Assembly: GCA_963585895.1 (NCBI GenBank)
Contig: OY757939.1
Location: 56,967,509 to 57,031,508 of the forward strand
DNA: 64,000 nt
Reading direction: 5' to 3'
DNA from: Sepioteuthis lessoniana
Taxonomy: Eukaryota > Mollusca > Cephalopoda > Myopsida > Loliginidae
Part shown: positions 42,301-54,012 of the stretch, in pieces
How the letters are laid out: the number at the start of each line of letters is the position of its first letter
Position numbering within the stretch: the stretch's first letter is position 1
Notes under the pieces: generated by a model
What the model saw: the letters and a program-made list of their open reading frames with translations, nothing else
The model's database searches: none
Told to the model about the DNA's origin: nothing
Position numbers and translations under genes: made by a program

Positions 42301-45300
42301 TGTTCCAAAAAAATACTGACACTGAAGCTGTATTTACCGAGAAAGAGATGAACAATGAATGAAAGGTTTATTTTCTTCAAAATACGATGTGTGTTCCAAA
42401 AAAGTACCGACACTGAAGCTGTATATACCGAGAAAGAGATAAACAATGAATGAAACGTTTATTTTCTTCAAAATACGATGTGTGTTCCAAAAAAGTACTG
42501 ACACTGAAGCTGTATTTACCGAGAAAGAGATGAACAATGAATGAAACGTTTATTATCTTCAAAATACGATGTGTTTTCTAAAAAAATACTGACACTGAAG
42601 CTGTATTTACCGAGAAAGAGAAGAACAATGAATGAAAGGTTTATTTTCTTCAAAATAAGATGTGTGTTCCAAAAAAGTACTGACACTGAAGCTGCATTTA
42701 CCGAGAAAGAGATGAACAATGAATGAAAGGTTCATTTTCTTCAAAATACGATGTGTGTTCCAAAAAAGTACTGAAACTGAAGCTCTATTTACCGAGAAAG
42801 AGATGAACAATGAATGAAACATTTACTTTCTTCAAAATACGATGTGTGTTCCAAAAAAGTACCGACACTGAAGCTGTATTGACCAAGAAAGAGATGAATA
42901 ATGAATGAAAGGTTTATTTTCTTCAAAATACGATGTGTGTTCCAAAAAAGTACTGAAACTGAAGCTCTATTTACCGAGAAAGAGATGAACAATGAAGGAA
43001 ACGTTCATTTTCTTCAAAAGACGATGTGTGTTCCAAAAAATACCGACACTGAAGCTGTATTTACCGAGAAAGAGATGAACAATGAATGAAACATTTATTT
43101 TCTTCAAAATACGATGTGTGTTCCAAAAGATACTGACACCGATGGTGTATTTACCGAGAAAGAGATGAACAATGAATGAAAGGTTTATTTTCTTCAAAAT
43201 ATGATGTGTGTTCCAGAAAAGTACCGACACTGAAGCTGTATATACCAGGAAAGAGATAAACATGAATGAAACGTTTATATTCTTCAAAATACGATGTGTG
43301 TTTTAAAAAAGTACTGACACTGAAGCTGTATTTAACGAGAAAGAGATGAACAATGAATGAATGATTTATTTTCTTCAAAATACGATGTGTGTTCCAAAAA
43401 AGTACTGACACTGAAGCTGCATTTACCGAGAAAGAGATGAACAATGAATGAAAGGTTTATTTTCTTCAAAATACGATGTATGTTCTAAAAAAATACTGAC
43501 ACTGAAGCTGTATTTACCGAGAAAGAGATGAAAAATGAATGAAAGGTTTATTTTCTTCAAAATACGATGTGTGTTCCAAAAAAGTACTGACACTGAAGCT
43601 GTATATACCGAGAAAGAGATGAACAATGAATGAAAGTTTTTTTTTCTTCAAAATACGATGTGTGTTCCAAAAAAGTACCGACACTGAAGCTGTATATACC
43701 GAGAAAGAGATAAACAATGAATGAAACGTTTATTTTCTTCAAAATACGATGTGTGTTCCAAAAAAGTACTGACACTGAAGCTGTATTTACCGAGAAAGAC
43801 ATGAACAATGAATGAAAGGTTTATTTTCTTCAAAATACGATGTGTGTTCCAAAAAAGTACCGACACTGAAGCTGTATATACCGAGAAAGAGATGAACAAT
43901 GAATGAAAGGTTTATTTTCTTTAAAATACGATGTGTGTTCCAAAAAAGTACCGACATTGAAGCTGTATTTACCGAGAAAGAGATGAACAATGAATGAAAG
44001 GTTTATTTTCTTCAAAATACGATGTGTGTTCCAAAAAAGTACTGACTCTGAAGCTGTATTTACCGAGAAAGAGATGAACAATGAATGAAAGGTTTATTTT
44101 CTTTAAAATACAATGTGTGTTTCAAAAAAGTACTGACACTGAAGCTGTATTTACCGAGAAAGAGATGAACAATGAATGAAAGGTTCATTTTCTTCAAAAT
44201 ACGATGTGTGTTCCAAAAAAGTACTGAAACTGAAGCTCTATTTACCGAGAAAGAGATGAACAATAAATGAAACATTTGCTTTCTTCAAAATACGATGTGT
44301 GTTCCAAAAAAGTACCGACACTGAAGCTGTATATACCGAGAAAGAGATGAATAATGAATGAAAGGTTTATTTTCTTCAAAATACGATGTGTGTTCCAAAA
44401 AAGTACTGAAACTGAAGCTCTATTTACCGAGAAAGAGATGAACAATGAAGGAAACGTTCATTTTCTTCAAAAGACGATGTGTGTTCCAAAAAATACCGAC
44501 ACTGAAGCTCTATTTACCGAGAAAGAGATGAACAATGAATGAAACATTTATTTTCTTCAAAATACGATGTGTGTTCCAAAAGATACTGACACCGATGGTG
44601 TATTTACCGAGAAAGAGATGAACAATGAATGAAAGGTTTATTTTCTTCAAAATACGATGTGTGTTCCAGAAAAGTACCGACACTGAAGCTGTATATACCA
44701 GGAAAGAGATAAACATGAATGAAACGTTTATATTCTTCAAAATACGATGTGTGTTCCAAAAGATACTGACACTGAAGCTGTATTTACCGAGAAAGAGATG
44801 AACAATGAATGAAAGATTTATTTTCTTCAAAATACGATGTGTGTTCCAAAAAAGTACTGACACTGAAGCTGCATTTACCGAGAAAGAGATGAACAATGAA
44901 TGAAAGGTTTATTTTCTTCAAAATACGATGTATGTTCTAAAAAAATACTGACACTGAAGCTGTATTTACCGAGAAAGAGATGAACAATGAATGAAAGGTT
45001 TATTTTCTTCAAAATACGATGTGTGTTCCAAAAAAGTACTGACACTGAAGCTGTATATACCGAGAAAGAGATGAACAATGAATGAAAGGTTTTTTTTCTT
45101 CAAAATACGATGTGTATTCCAAAAAAGTACCGACACTGAAGCTGTATATACCGAGAAAGAGATAAACAATGAATGAAACGTTTATTTTCTTCAAAATACG
45201 ATGTGTGTTCCAAAAAAGTACTGACACTGAAGCTGTATTTACCGAGAAAGAGATGAACAATGAATGAAAGGTTTATTTTCTTCAAAATACGATGTGTGTT

Positions 45301-46190
45301 CCAAAAAAGTACTGAAACTGAAGCTCTATTTACCGAGAAAGAGATGAACAATGAATGTAACGTTTATATTCTTCAAAATACGATGTGTGTTCCAAAAAGT
45401 ACTGACACTGAAGCTGCATTTACCGAGAAAGAGATGAACAATGAATGAAAGGTTTATTTTCTTCAAAATACGATGTGTGTTCCAAAAAAGTACCGACACT
45501 GAAGCTGTATATACCGAGAAAGAGATGAACAATGAATGAAAGGTTTATTTTCTTTAAAATACGATGTGTGTTCCAAAAAAGTACCGACATTGAAGCTGTA
45601 TTTACCGAGAAAGAGATGAACAATGAATGAAAGGTTTATTTTCTTCAAAATACGATGTGTGTTCCAAAAAAGTACTGACTCTGAAGCTGTATTTACCGAG
45701 AAAGAGATGAACAATGAATGAAAGGTTTATTTTCTTTAAAATACAATGTGTGTTCCAAAAAAGTACTGACACTGAAGCTGTATTTACCGAGAAAGAGATG
45801 AACAATGAATGAAAGGTTCATTTTCTTCAAAATACGATGTGTGTTCCAAAATTACTGACACTGAAGCTGCATTTACCGAGAAAGAGATGAACAACGAATG
45901 AAGTGTTAATGTTCTTCAAAATAGTTTATGGGTTAAGAAATTCTCGAGATTGAAGCTGTATTTAGTAAGATAACAAAGAACAATGAATGAAAGGATTTTT
46001 CAAAAATACGTGGGATGTTAAAAAAATTCAAGACTGAAGCTGTACTTACTTAGATAGAATTTACTAATGAATGAAACAAATTTTTTTCATTATATACATG
46101 ATGTATGATTAAAAATATTGAGACTGAATCGGAACTTACCAAAATAGAAATGAACAATGATTGAAAAGTTAATTTTTTTTCAAAATAGCT
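39360..46190 (+). repeat. 91-bp satellite array, about 75 monomers, with higher-order duplications
   Basis: The monomer runs AAATACGATGTGTGTTCCAA, AAAAGTACTGACACTGAAGC, TGTATTTACCGAGAAAGAGA, TGAACAATGAATGAAAGG, TTTATTTTCTTC, about 91 bp (90-92). Copies are mostly over 90% alike inside. The block 39762-41484 is repeated at 41485-43207 with offset 1723 bp and almost no differences; offsets of 1453 and 1633 bp link 42600-43800 to 44060-45620. The first monomer (39360-39420) and the last three or four (45850-46190) are strongly diverged. Because 91 is not a multiple of three, all frames stay open for about 67 codons, so the many MFISFSVN...-type minus-strand frames are artefacts. No gene is present. 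Confidence 0.97.
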
Positions 46191-46279
46191 ACCTCGGTAC
46201 GTAACACACTTGCTTCAGAAAGTGTTCTGTTGGAAAAAATACTGTCGTATTTGTTCACATCCTATATTCTTTATTTAAA

Positions 46280-46281
<2 letters not shown>

Positions 46282-46336
<55 letters not shown>
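46282..46336 (+). repeat. (TA)n tract
   Basis: About 27 TA units at the tail of the next SINE. Confidence 0.95.
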
Positions 46337-46341
<5 letters not shown>

Positions 46342-46500
46342 TTACCATGATAAGGAAATCTGAGAAACACCTCCATACGGAGCATTGAACGAGCGTTTCG
46401 ACCTTATTTGGTCTCATCAGCAGTGCACACCGTGATCTCCACCACTGAAGATCGAACCAACAATCACAGCCGAAACTCTACCTCTAGGCCACCGGTTCAT
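46336..46500 (-). repeat. SINE H (tRNA-like head, TA tail)
   Basis: Minus strand: ACCGGTGGCCTAGAGGTAGA, GTTGGTTCGATCTTCAGTGG (B-box-like), CTGATGAGACCAAATAAGGT, GTTTCTCAGATTTCCTTATC and ATGGTAATTTCTAA, then (TA)n. Its tail recurs in inverse orientation at 46700-46733. Confidence 0.65.
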
Positions 46501-46504
46501 GCCA

Positions 46505-46735
46505 CATATAAGCGATGCCGAATTAACAAGTCAAGGTAAATTGTGCGACCATTTGACCTAATGTGTCTTTTTTTTATAGGTACGTATTCCCTACAGCAGA
46601 CACGGCCACCTCCAGGGCTACGTCTTCCCAAGTCGGCGTTATGATTCCTCATAACATAAGCCTCATGGGCAGGAAATATAATTATGTAATTATAGGTGTT
46701 GCCGGATTTTCTTGTCATGGTAATTTCTAACATAA
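46505..46735 (+). repeat. Partial repeat with SINE H tail
   Basis: Ends in GATTTTCTTGTCATGGTAAT + TTCTAACATAATATA, the same 3' word as the minus-strand SINE H. A tRNA-like head was not found, so it is a partial or different element with a common tail. Confidence 0.45.
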
Positions 46736-46754
46736 TATATCAATTCCTCCATTC

Positions 46755-46759
<5 letters not shown>

Positions 46760-46802
<43 letters not shown>
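46760..46802 (+). repeat. (TA)n tract
   Basis: About 21 TA units. From 46803 to 47265 no element is recognised. Confidence 0.95.
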
Positions 46803-46805
<3 letters not shown>

Positions 46806-47269
46806 AGAATGAAAGTGATAAGATGAATAGGAATATTTCTTTTATGATATAAACTGTTCTCAACTAGTTTCGACCTTAAGTCATCTTCAGGGAAATTTTT
46901 TGTGTAAAGAAAGATTTTAGAAAAAAATTTAGATACATTTTAAAAGGTAGGGAGGCTATACAACAAGCGACAAAAATGAACTGGAGACGTAGCATATCCA
47001 TTCTTCGAATGAAAATTATTTTTTGGTATTCGAATGTCTTCACTTGAACGTTGTTCGACCTTTATTATTGTAGACACCAGGCATTGAGTTCTCCATTTGG
47101 GAGATATTTGCTAAGAAGGAGCGTAACATGTTTTAAATTAGACTTCTAGGCTCTGGTCTAGTATTTGCTTCCAGGAGATAATCTATATACATTGAGTGAA
47201 TTCCTTTATTGGTAAATTATATAATTTTTTATACAATCCTTCCTAAAGTGTAGAATGGAATGAATTGAC

Positions 47270-47547
47270 CGGAAAAGAAAGAAAGAAAGAAAGAAAGAAA
47301 GAACAAGCATAAAGAAAGAAAAAATGGAATGGAAAAGAGAGGAAAAAACTGAAGTGAAAAGAAAGAAAGAAATGAAATGAATGAAAAAAAAACGAAAAAA
47401 AGAATGAAAAAAAACAACAAAAGAAATCAAAATGTAAAGAAAGAAAAGAAGGAAGAAAAAAGAACTGAAATAAAATGAATGAAAGTGAAATGAAAAGTAA
47501 GAAAATAATCGAATTGAAAGGAAGAAATAAATGAATAGCTGAATGAA

Positions 47548-47582
<35 letters not shown>

Positions 47583-47768
47583 TTCTTAAATAAAAAAGAA
47601 AAGAAAAGAAGAACCGAATAGAAAGAAAGGAAGTACTTAAATAGAAAAAAAGGAGTGAATAGAAAGAAAGAAAGAAAGAAAGAAAGAAAGTTCTTAAATA
47701 AAAAAGAAAAGAAAAGAAGAACCGAATAGAAAGAAAGGAAGTACTTAAATAGAAAAAAAGGAGTGAAT

Positions 47769-47818
<50 letters not shown>

Positions 47819-47935
47819 TTCTTAAATAAAAAAGAAGAAAAAAGAAGAACCGAATAGAAAGAGAGGAAGTACTTAAATAGAAAAAAAGGAGTGAATAGAA
47901 AGAAAGAGAGAAAGAAAGAAAGAAAGCTTTTTGGG
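47270..47935 (+). repeat. (GAAA)n array with private punctuation
   Basis: AAAG runs separated by GTTCTTAAATAAAAAAGAAA, AGAACCGAATAGAAAGAAAG, GAAGTACTTAAATAGAAAAA and AAGGAGTGAATAG at about 47581, 47690 and 47818. It is purine-rich on the plus strand, so the pyrimidine strand is opposite to that of arrays 1-3. The 265-codon minus frame is repeat translation. Confidence 0.95.
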
Positions 47936-48119
47936 GTTGATGATTTAAAAAGTTTTTTCCATTTATTTTCGCGTGTTTCCATTATCGCTATAATATTGTC
48001 CAATGTGTTTTTTAAAATTCAAGATGGTGACTTGGATTCTCTGTATAAATTGTGACCGTTTTAGTCGAAATGTTTTTCTACTTGTATTGCTTTATTGTAA
48101 TCCATAGATTTTGGTTGGT

Positions 48120-48598
48120 TGATTTTTTTATGGCATATCAACCCTTGTAAGTTATTTAATGCCAAATCTTGTTTATACATATATGCTACATATATAGGAT
48201 TTTTAAATGAATAGTTTGTGGGTAATATTTCTAAAAGAGCTCGAGATCATTTTTTTGCACTCAGTTAAATGGTTCCAAAACTTGCTATGTAATATCAATA
48301 ATTCAATTTAACATCAGTAATTTGCTTGCACACAGTTAAATGGTTTCAAGTTTAGAAAATGATTACATATTTTTTTCTCTTCCATAGATGGAACCTTAAA
48401 AGGTATTACAACTGTGGATCAGAGTGGACCGGGGAGTAATGATAATGAAAAGTTACTTCATATTCCCGAAAACTCCAGATTTGAAAATCACCACCTTATG
48501 ATTTAGAGTCATTTCAGGACATTCGTTGAGGGGGGGAGAATCTTACCCTTCGTCACTGATGCAGTTGGTGTATTCTTCTGCTACAGCCGACTAGGCTG
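48120..48598 (-). repeat. Family E retroposon
   Basis: Hairpin tail at 48131-48167 (TATGGCATATCAACCCTTGT, AAGTTATTTAATGCCA), AT-rich subrepeats, then GATGGAACCTTAAAAGGTAT, GATCAGAGTGGACCGGGGAG, CTCCAGATTTGAAAATCACC and ACTGATGCAGTTGGTGTATT to CAGCCGACTAGGCTGTG. Confidence 0.78.
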
Positions 48599-48639
48599 TG
48601 TATACACTTTTTTCAGTATGTGCATTGTTTAGTATATGT

Positions 48640-51600
48640 ATATATATTAATGCGTGTGGGAGTATGGCTGCAAGAGCACATTTGTATGTGTACATGTGAG
48701 TGTGTGTGGCTGCAAGTGCACACTTGTATGTGTATGTGTGTGTGTGTGTGGCTGCAAGTGCGAACTTGTATGTGTATGTGTGTGTGTGTGTGTGGCTGCA
48801 AATGCATACTTGTATGTGTGTGTGTGTGTGTGGATGCAAGTGCATACTTGTATGTGTATATGTCTGTGTGTGTGTGTGTGTGGCTGCAAGTGCATACTTG
48901 TATGTGTATATGTCTGTGTGTGTGTGTGTGTGGCTGCAAGTGCATACTTGTATGTGTATGTCTGTGTGTGTGTGTGTGTGACTGCAAGTGCATACTTGTA
49001 TGTGTATGTGTGTTTGTGGCTTCAAGTGCATACTTTCTTGTGTATATGAGTATGTGTGTGGCTGAAGGTGCACGCTCGTATGAGTGTGTGTGTGTGTGTG
49101 TGTAGCTGCAATTGCAACCTTGTATGTGTATGTATGTGTGTGTATGGCTGCAAGTGCATGTTTGTATGTGTGTGTCTGTGTGTGTGTGTGTGGCTTTAAG
49201 TTCTCACTTGTATCTATATAAATGTATATGTGTGGCTGCAAGCACATACTTGTATACGCATATATGTGTGTGTGTGTGTGTGTGTGTTTGTGGCTGTAAG
49301 TGCATACTTTTTTGTGTATATGTGAGTGTGTGACAGCATGTGCACGCTTGTTTATGTGTCTGCAGCTGCAGGTGCATACTTGTATGTGTATTTATGTGTG
49401 AGTGTAGCAGCAAGTGTACACTTGTATTTGTATGTATGTGTATGTGTTTAGCTGCAAGTACATACTTGTATATGCATGTATGTAAGTTAATGTGTATTTG
49501 TGGCTGCAATTGCATACTTTTGTGTGCATATGAGCGTGTGTGCCTGCAAGTGCACGCTTGTATGTGTGTGTGTGTATGACTGCAGGTTCACGCTTGTATA
49601 TGTGTGTGTGGCTGCAAGTGCACACTTGTATGTGTGTGTGTGTGTGTGTGTGTCTGCAAGTGCACACTTGTATGTGTGTGTGTGGCTGTAAGTGCACGCT
49701 TGTATGTGTGTGTGGCTGCAAGTGCACACTTGTATGTGTGTGTATGACTGCAGGTGCACGCTTGTATATGTGTGTGTGCTGCAAGTGTATACTTGTATGT
49801 GTGTGTGTGGCTGCAAGTGCACACTTGTATGTGTACGTGTGGCTGCAAGTGCACGCTTGTATGTGTGTGTGTATGACTGCAGGTGCATGCTTGTATATGT
49901 GTGTGTGGCTGCAAGTGCACACTTGTATGTGTGTGTGTGGCTGCAAGAGCACACTTGTATGTGTGTGTGTGTATGACTGCATGTGCACGCTTGTATGTGT
50001 GTGTATGTGTAGCTGCAAGTGTAACCTTGTATGTGTATGTATGTGTGTGTGTGGCTGCAAGTGCACGCTTGTGTGTGTGTATTTGGCCCAAATGCACACT
50101 TGTAATATATGTATGTATGTATGCATGTGTGTGTAGCTGCAAGTGCATGTATGTGTGTGTGTGTTTGTAGTTGCAAATGTATACTTTTTTGTGTATATGT
50201 GTGTGTATGTGGCTGCAATTACACACTTTTTTGTATATGTGTGTGTGTGTGTGTGGCTGCAAGTGCACACTTGTATATGTGTGTGTGTGTTCATGGCTGC
50301 AAGTGCATACTTGTATGTGTGCGTGTGTGTGGCTGCAAGTGCTTACTTTATGTGTATGTATGTGGCTGCAAGTGCACACTTGTATGTGTGTGTATGTGTG
50401 AGTGTAACTGCAAGTGTATACTTGTATATGCATGTACGACGTGAGTGTATTTGTGGCTGCAAGTGCATACTTGGATGTGTATATGTCTCTGTGTGTGTGT
50501 GTGTGGCTGCAAGTGCATACTTGTATGTGTATGTCTGTGTGTGTGTGACTGCAAGTGCATACTTGTATGTGTATGTGTGTTTGTGGCTGCAAGTGCATAC
50601 TTTCTTGTGTATATGAGTGTGTGTGTGGCTGAAGGGGCACGCTCGTATGAGTGTGTGTGTGTGTGTGTGTCTGTGTGTAGCTGCAATTGCAACCTTGTAT
50701 GTGTATGTATGTGTGTGTATGGCTGCAAGTGCATGTTTGTATGTGTGTGTATATGAGTGTGTGTGTGTGTGTGGCTTTAAGTTCTCACTTGTATCTATAT
50801 AAATGTATGTGTGTGGCTGCAAGCACATACTTGTATACGCATATATGTGTGTGTGTGTGTGTGTTTGTGGCTGTAAGTGCATACTTTTTTGTGTATATGT
50901 GAGTGTGTGACAGCATGTGCTCGCTTGTTTATGTGTCTGCAGCTGCAGGTGCATACTTGTATATGTATTTATGTGTGAGTGTGGCAGCAAGTGTACACTT
51001 GTATTTGTATGTATGTGTATGTGTGTAGCTGCAAGTGCATACTTGTATATGCATGTATGTAAGTTAATGTGTATTTGTGGCTGCAATTGCATACTTTTGT
51101 GTGCATATGAATGTGTGTGCCTGCAAGTGCACGCTTGTATGTGTGTGTGTATGACTGCAGGTTCACGCTTGTATATATGTGTGTGGGGCAAGTGCACACT
51201 TGTATGCGTGTGTGTGTGTGACTGCAAGAGCACACTTGTATGTGTGTGGCTGCAAGTGCACACTTGTATGTGTGTGTGTGGCTGCAAGTGCACACTTGTA
51301 TGTGTGTGTGTATGACTGCAGGTGCACGCTTGTATATATGTGTGTGGCTGCAAGTGCACACTTGTATGTGTGTGTGTGGCTGCAAGTGCACACTTGTATG
51401 TGTGTGTGTGTGTGTGTGTATGACTGCAGGTGCGCGCTTGTATGTGTGTGTGTGTAGCTGCAAGTGTAACCTTGTATGTGTATGTATGCGTGTGTGTGGC
51501 TGCAAGTGCACGCTTGTGTGTGTGTTTGGCCCAAATGCACACTTGTAATATATGTATGTATGTATGTATGTATGTGTAGCTGCAAGTGCATGTATGTGTG

Positions 51601-52235
51601 TGTGTGTTTGTAGTTGCAAATGTATACTTTTTTGTGTATATGTGTGTGTATGTGGCTGCAATTACACACATTTTGTATATGTGTGTGTGTGTGTGTGTGT
51701 GGCTGCAAGTGCACACTTGTATATGCGTGTGTGTGTGTGTGTGTTTGTGGCTGCAAGTGCATACTTGTATGTGTGTGTGTATTTATGGCGGCAAGTGCTT
51801 ACTTTATGTGTATGTATGTGGCTGCAAGTGCACACTTGTATATGTGTATGTGTGTTTATGGCTGCAAGTGCATACTTGTATGTGTGCGTGTGTGTGTGGC
51901 TGCAAGTGCTTACTTTATGTGTATGTATGTGGCTGCAAGTGCACACTTGTATGTGTGTGTATGTGTGCGTGTAACTGCAAGTGTATACTTGTATATGCAT
52001 GTACGACGTGAGTGTATTTGTGGCTGCAAGTGCATGCCTTTTTGTATATACGAGTATGTGTGTGGCTGCAAGTGAACACTTGTATGTGTGTGCGTATATT
52101 TGGCTGCAAGTGCACCCTTGTATATGCATGTATTTGTGTGTGTGCTTGTGGCTGCAAGTGTATACTTTTTCGTATATATAAGTGTGTAAGTGGCAGCAAG
52201 TGCATACCTGTATGTGTGTGTGTGTGTCCCTTTAT
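48640..52235 (+). repeat. TG minisatellite with GGCTGCAAGTGCACACTTGTATG unit and about 1.57-kb higher-order repeat
   Basis: About 3.6 kb of units GTGTGTGGCTGCAAGTGCA, CACTTGTATGTGTGTG, about 28-50 bp each. Rare landmarks repeat once: AGCTGCAATTGCAACC at 49104 and 50689, AAGTTCTCACTTGTATC at 49198 and 50779, AAGTTAATGTGTATTTG at 49486 and 51061, GCATGTACGACGTGAG near 50430 and 51996, GGCCCAAATGCACACTTG near 50085 and 51527. So a block of about 1.45-1.58 kb is duplicated in tandem. Frames up to 457 codons (YTHTSVHLQPH / CVCVWLQVHTCM) are repeat translations. Confidence 0.96.
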
Positions 52236-52364
52236 AAGATACTATCGCACAATGATTGTCAGAGTGATATCGCCTAAATTTTCTTTTGCCATAAATGAGA
52301 TCTTGGAGTTTGTTTTTGATCTATTCGTCTTTGAAAAATTAATTCCTTTTAAGTTTTTTTTAAG

Positions 52365-52795
52365 CCAGTTCGGCTGGAGCTGTAGAATATACCGACTACA
52401 TCTCTACAGAGAGGTAAGACCCCCAACATCAACGAGTTTCCGGGATATGACACTAAACGATCTGGTGGTAAGGCTCCAGTAATGTTGGAGCGTTGGGGAA
52501 AACGGAGTACCCCTTCATTGCCATTGCTCCTAGGTCTACCCGAATCCGGAGTGGTGAGTACCTGACAAGGTCGAATAAAACTGTTTGACATTCAAGCAAA
52601 TGACTTATGCTTAATTGTATTGTTAGAAAAAGAACTGTTTGATCATTTAACTGTGTGTAAACAAAGGACTGATCTTTAATAGAATTGTTTAACTATGTGC
52701 ATCTTCAAAATGTACTAACAAGTCGTATATTCAATATATATGTAAAAACAGGATTTGGCATTAAATAACCAATAATGGTTGATATGCCATAAAAA
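52365..52795 (+). repeat. Family E retroposon
   Basis: CCAGTTCGGCTGGAGCTGTA, CATCTCTACAGAGAGGTAAG, GGGATATGACACTAAACGAT, ACCCCTTCATTGCCATTGC, CTGTTTGACATTCAAGC subrepeats, and a tail TTGGCATTAAATAACCAATA + ATGGTTGATATGCCAT at 52753-52790. Confidence 0.82.
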
Positions 52796-52879
52796 TAAAG
52801 CAAAACAAAGCAAACTTTTAGGTTTAACGTGGGGTTTGATTTAGAATGTAAATATAATCATAGACTATATTTTATATAT

Positions 52880-53145
52880 TAACCGGACATTGGCCTAGCG
52901 GTTAGAGTGTTCGCCAATGGCCCGGGAGACCTGGGTTCAATCCCAAGTCGAGTCATACCAAAGACTCAAAAAATGGTACTTGATGCCTCCTTGCTTAACA
53001 ATCAGCATTATAAGGTCCGGATCGAGGGTAAAGTGGAGCAATTCAAGGAAAGGAGTATCGCCCTTCCCTACACCTTGGTGTAGTAGTAGCTATCGAAAAG
53101 GGAGCCTTCGGGTCACCCTCGACTATGGTCACCAACTTACTACTT
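52880..53145 (+). repeat. SINE C, complete
   Basis: Head CCGGACATTGGCCTAGCGGT with GGGTTCAATCCC B-box. Body GTCATACCAAAGACTC, TACTTGATGCCTCCTTGC, GGTAAAGTGGAGCAATTC, AGGGAGCCTTCGGGTCACCC and end ATGGTCACCAACTTACTAC. Best-preserved SINE C in the window. The 88-codon frame across it is not a gene. Confidence 0.88.
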
Positions 53146-53319
53146 ATATTCTATATAATGTATTAGTTGAATATAGCTTATAAAGTAAAAAAAACTATTC
53201 AATTGTGCTTGCTTTTTGACATAAACTCCATGACCTGATAAGATTCTGAAACAAATTTAAACCAAAAAAGTAGTGAATCAATGTCAGAACACATAACTGA
53301 AAAAAGTAAATGAAATATA

Positions 53320-53608
53320 ACCTTGGGTGCCTCAGGTGTTGTAATGATTAGCAAGCTAGAGCAGCAAAATTTCACGGGAGAGTTCGAGTCTCATTGGGTG
53401 CCTCATGCATACTGTCTTGTGCCACATCTAAGGAATAAGCTAAGTAAATTACTAAAAGTTCTTAAGTACGGTGCTTCGAGTGGTGTAATGGTTAGCAAGC
53501 TATACTTGTAAACCTACCTGAGTGAGTTTGTCTCATTGGGTGCCCTGGTCATATGGTCTTATGTTACATCTCGGCAAAAAGCTGAGTAAATCACAAAAAC
53601 AAGTTCAT
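53320..53608 (+). repeat. Two tandem SINE F copies
   Basis: Copy 1 from GGGTGCCTCAGGTGTTGTAA and copy 2 from GGTGCTTCGAGTGGTGTAAT at about 53469. Each has ATTAGCAAGCT or GGTTAGCAAGCT (A-box region), a B-box-like GAGTTCGAGTCTC or its decayed form, CTTGTGCCACATCTAAG and AAGCTAAGTAAATTAC. They stand head to tail with about 150-bp spacing. Confidence 0.78.
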
Positions 53609-53859
53609 AAGTAGGGTGTCTCGGGTGGTTTTATTGTTTTAACACTAGTTTATTGCGTTTGTGATGATATACGTCCTGGATGTGTAGTGGCTGGAAGAGT
53701 GTTATTGGGGGACGTTTTGCTCAAGTGACACCGATGGCTCATAAATATGCATATTTACACACACACGCATGTTCTATGCAAATATCACCACATAGCACAC
53801 ATATAGAGGAAATATTACAGGTATTTAACAGCAGTTAGTTGACAAGCACATACAGGCAA

Positions 53860-54012
53860 GTGAGTAGGGCACATCTGGTGGTGTAACAGTTAGCAAGCTA
53901 AACTTGCAAACCTACACGAGTGAGTTCGAGTCTCATTGGGCGCCCCATTCATTCGGCCTTGTGCCACATCGAAGCAAAGAGCTTTGTAAATGACTAAGAT
54001 CATACTTTTAAG
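53860..54012 (+). repeat. SINE F
   Basis: TGGTGGTGTAACAGTTAGCA, GAGTTCGAGTCTCATTGGGC, CATTCGGCCTTGTGCCACAT, GAGCTTTGTAAATGACTAAG. Preceded by ACAAGCACATACAGGCAAG, which also precedes later copies. Confidence 0.8.

Noticed and set aside
39475..45805. Dozens of overlapping minus-strand frames of 61-161 codons with MFISFSVN...HRILKKIN...FIVHLFLGK repeats, looking like a repeat-protein family.
   Set aside because: They are translations of the 91-bp satellite. The unit length leaves remainder 1 on division by 3, so each frame cycles through all phases and stays open only because the monomer lacks stops. Changes between monomers show no preference for silent sites.
39360..46190. CRISPR-like regular repeats.
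   Set aside because: Monomers are contiguous without unique spacers, there are no associated cas genes, and the sequence context is eukaryotic.
46336..46735. A 400-bp MITE with 25-bp terminal inverted repeats.
   Set aside because: The left half has tRNA-like boxes and the shared termini are explained equally well as common SINE tails in opposite orientation; kept as a question and not as a call.
47206..48003. 265-codon minus frame rich in Phe and Ser.
   Set aside because: Translation of the (GAAA)n array complement; repeats follow the microsatellite unit, not a protein unit.
48591..52205. Frames of up to 457 codons rich in His-Thr (HTHTHTSVHLQPH) and Cys-Val (CVCVWLQVHTCM), suggestive of metal-binding or cysteine-rich proteins.
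   Set aside because: Both are reading frames of the TG minisatellite on opposite strands. They overlap in several frames at once and have no independent start or splice context.
52880..52960. A functional tRNA gene (good A- and B-box, also at 1082, 3176, 10150, 23368, 58775).
   Set aside because: Each box pair continues into a SINE body shared with other copies, some have target duplications, and no proper acceptor stem or anticodon arm could be drawn.
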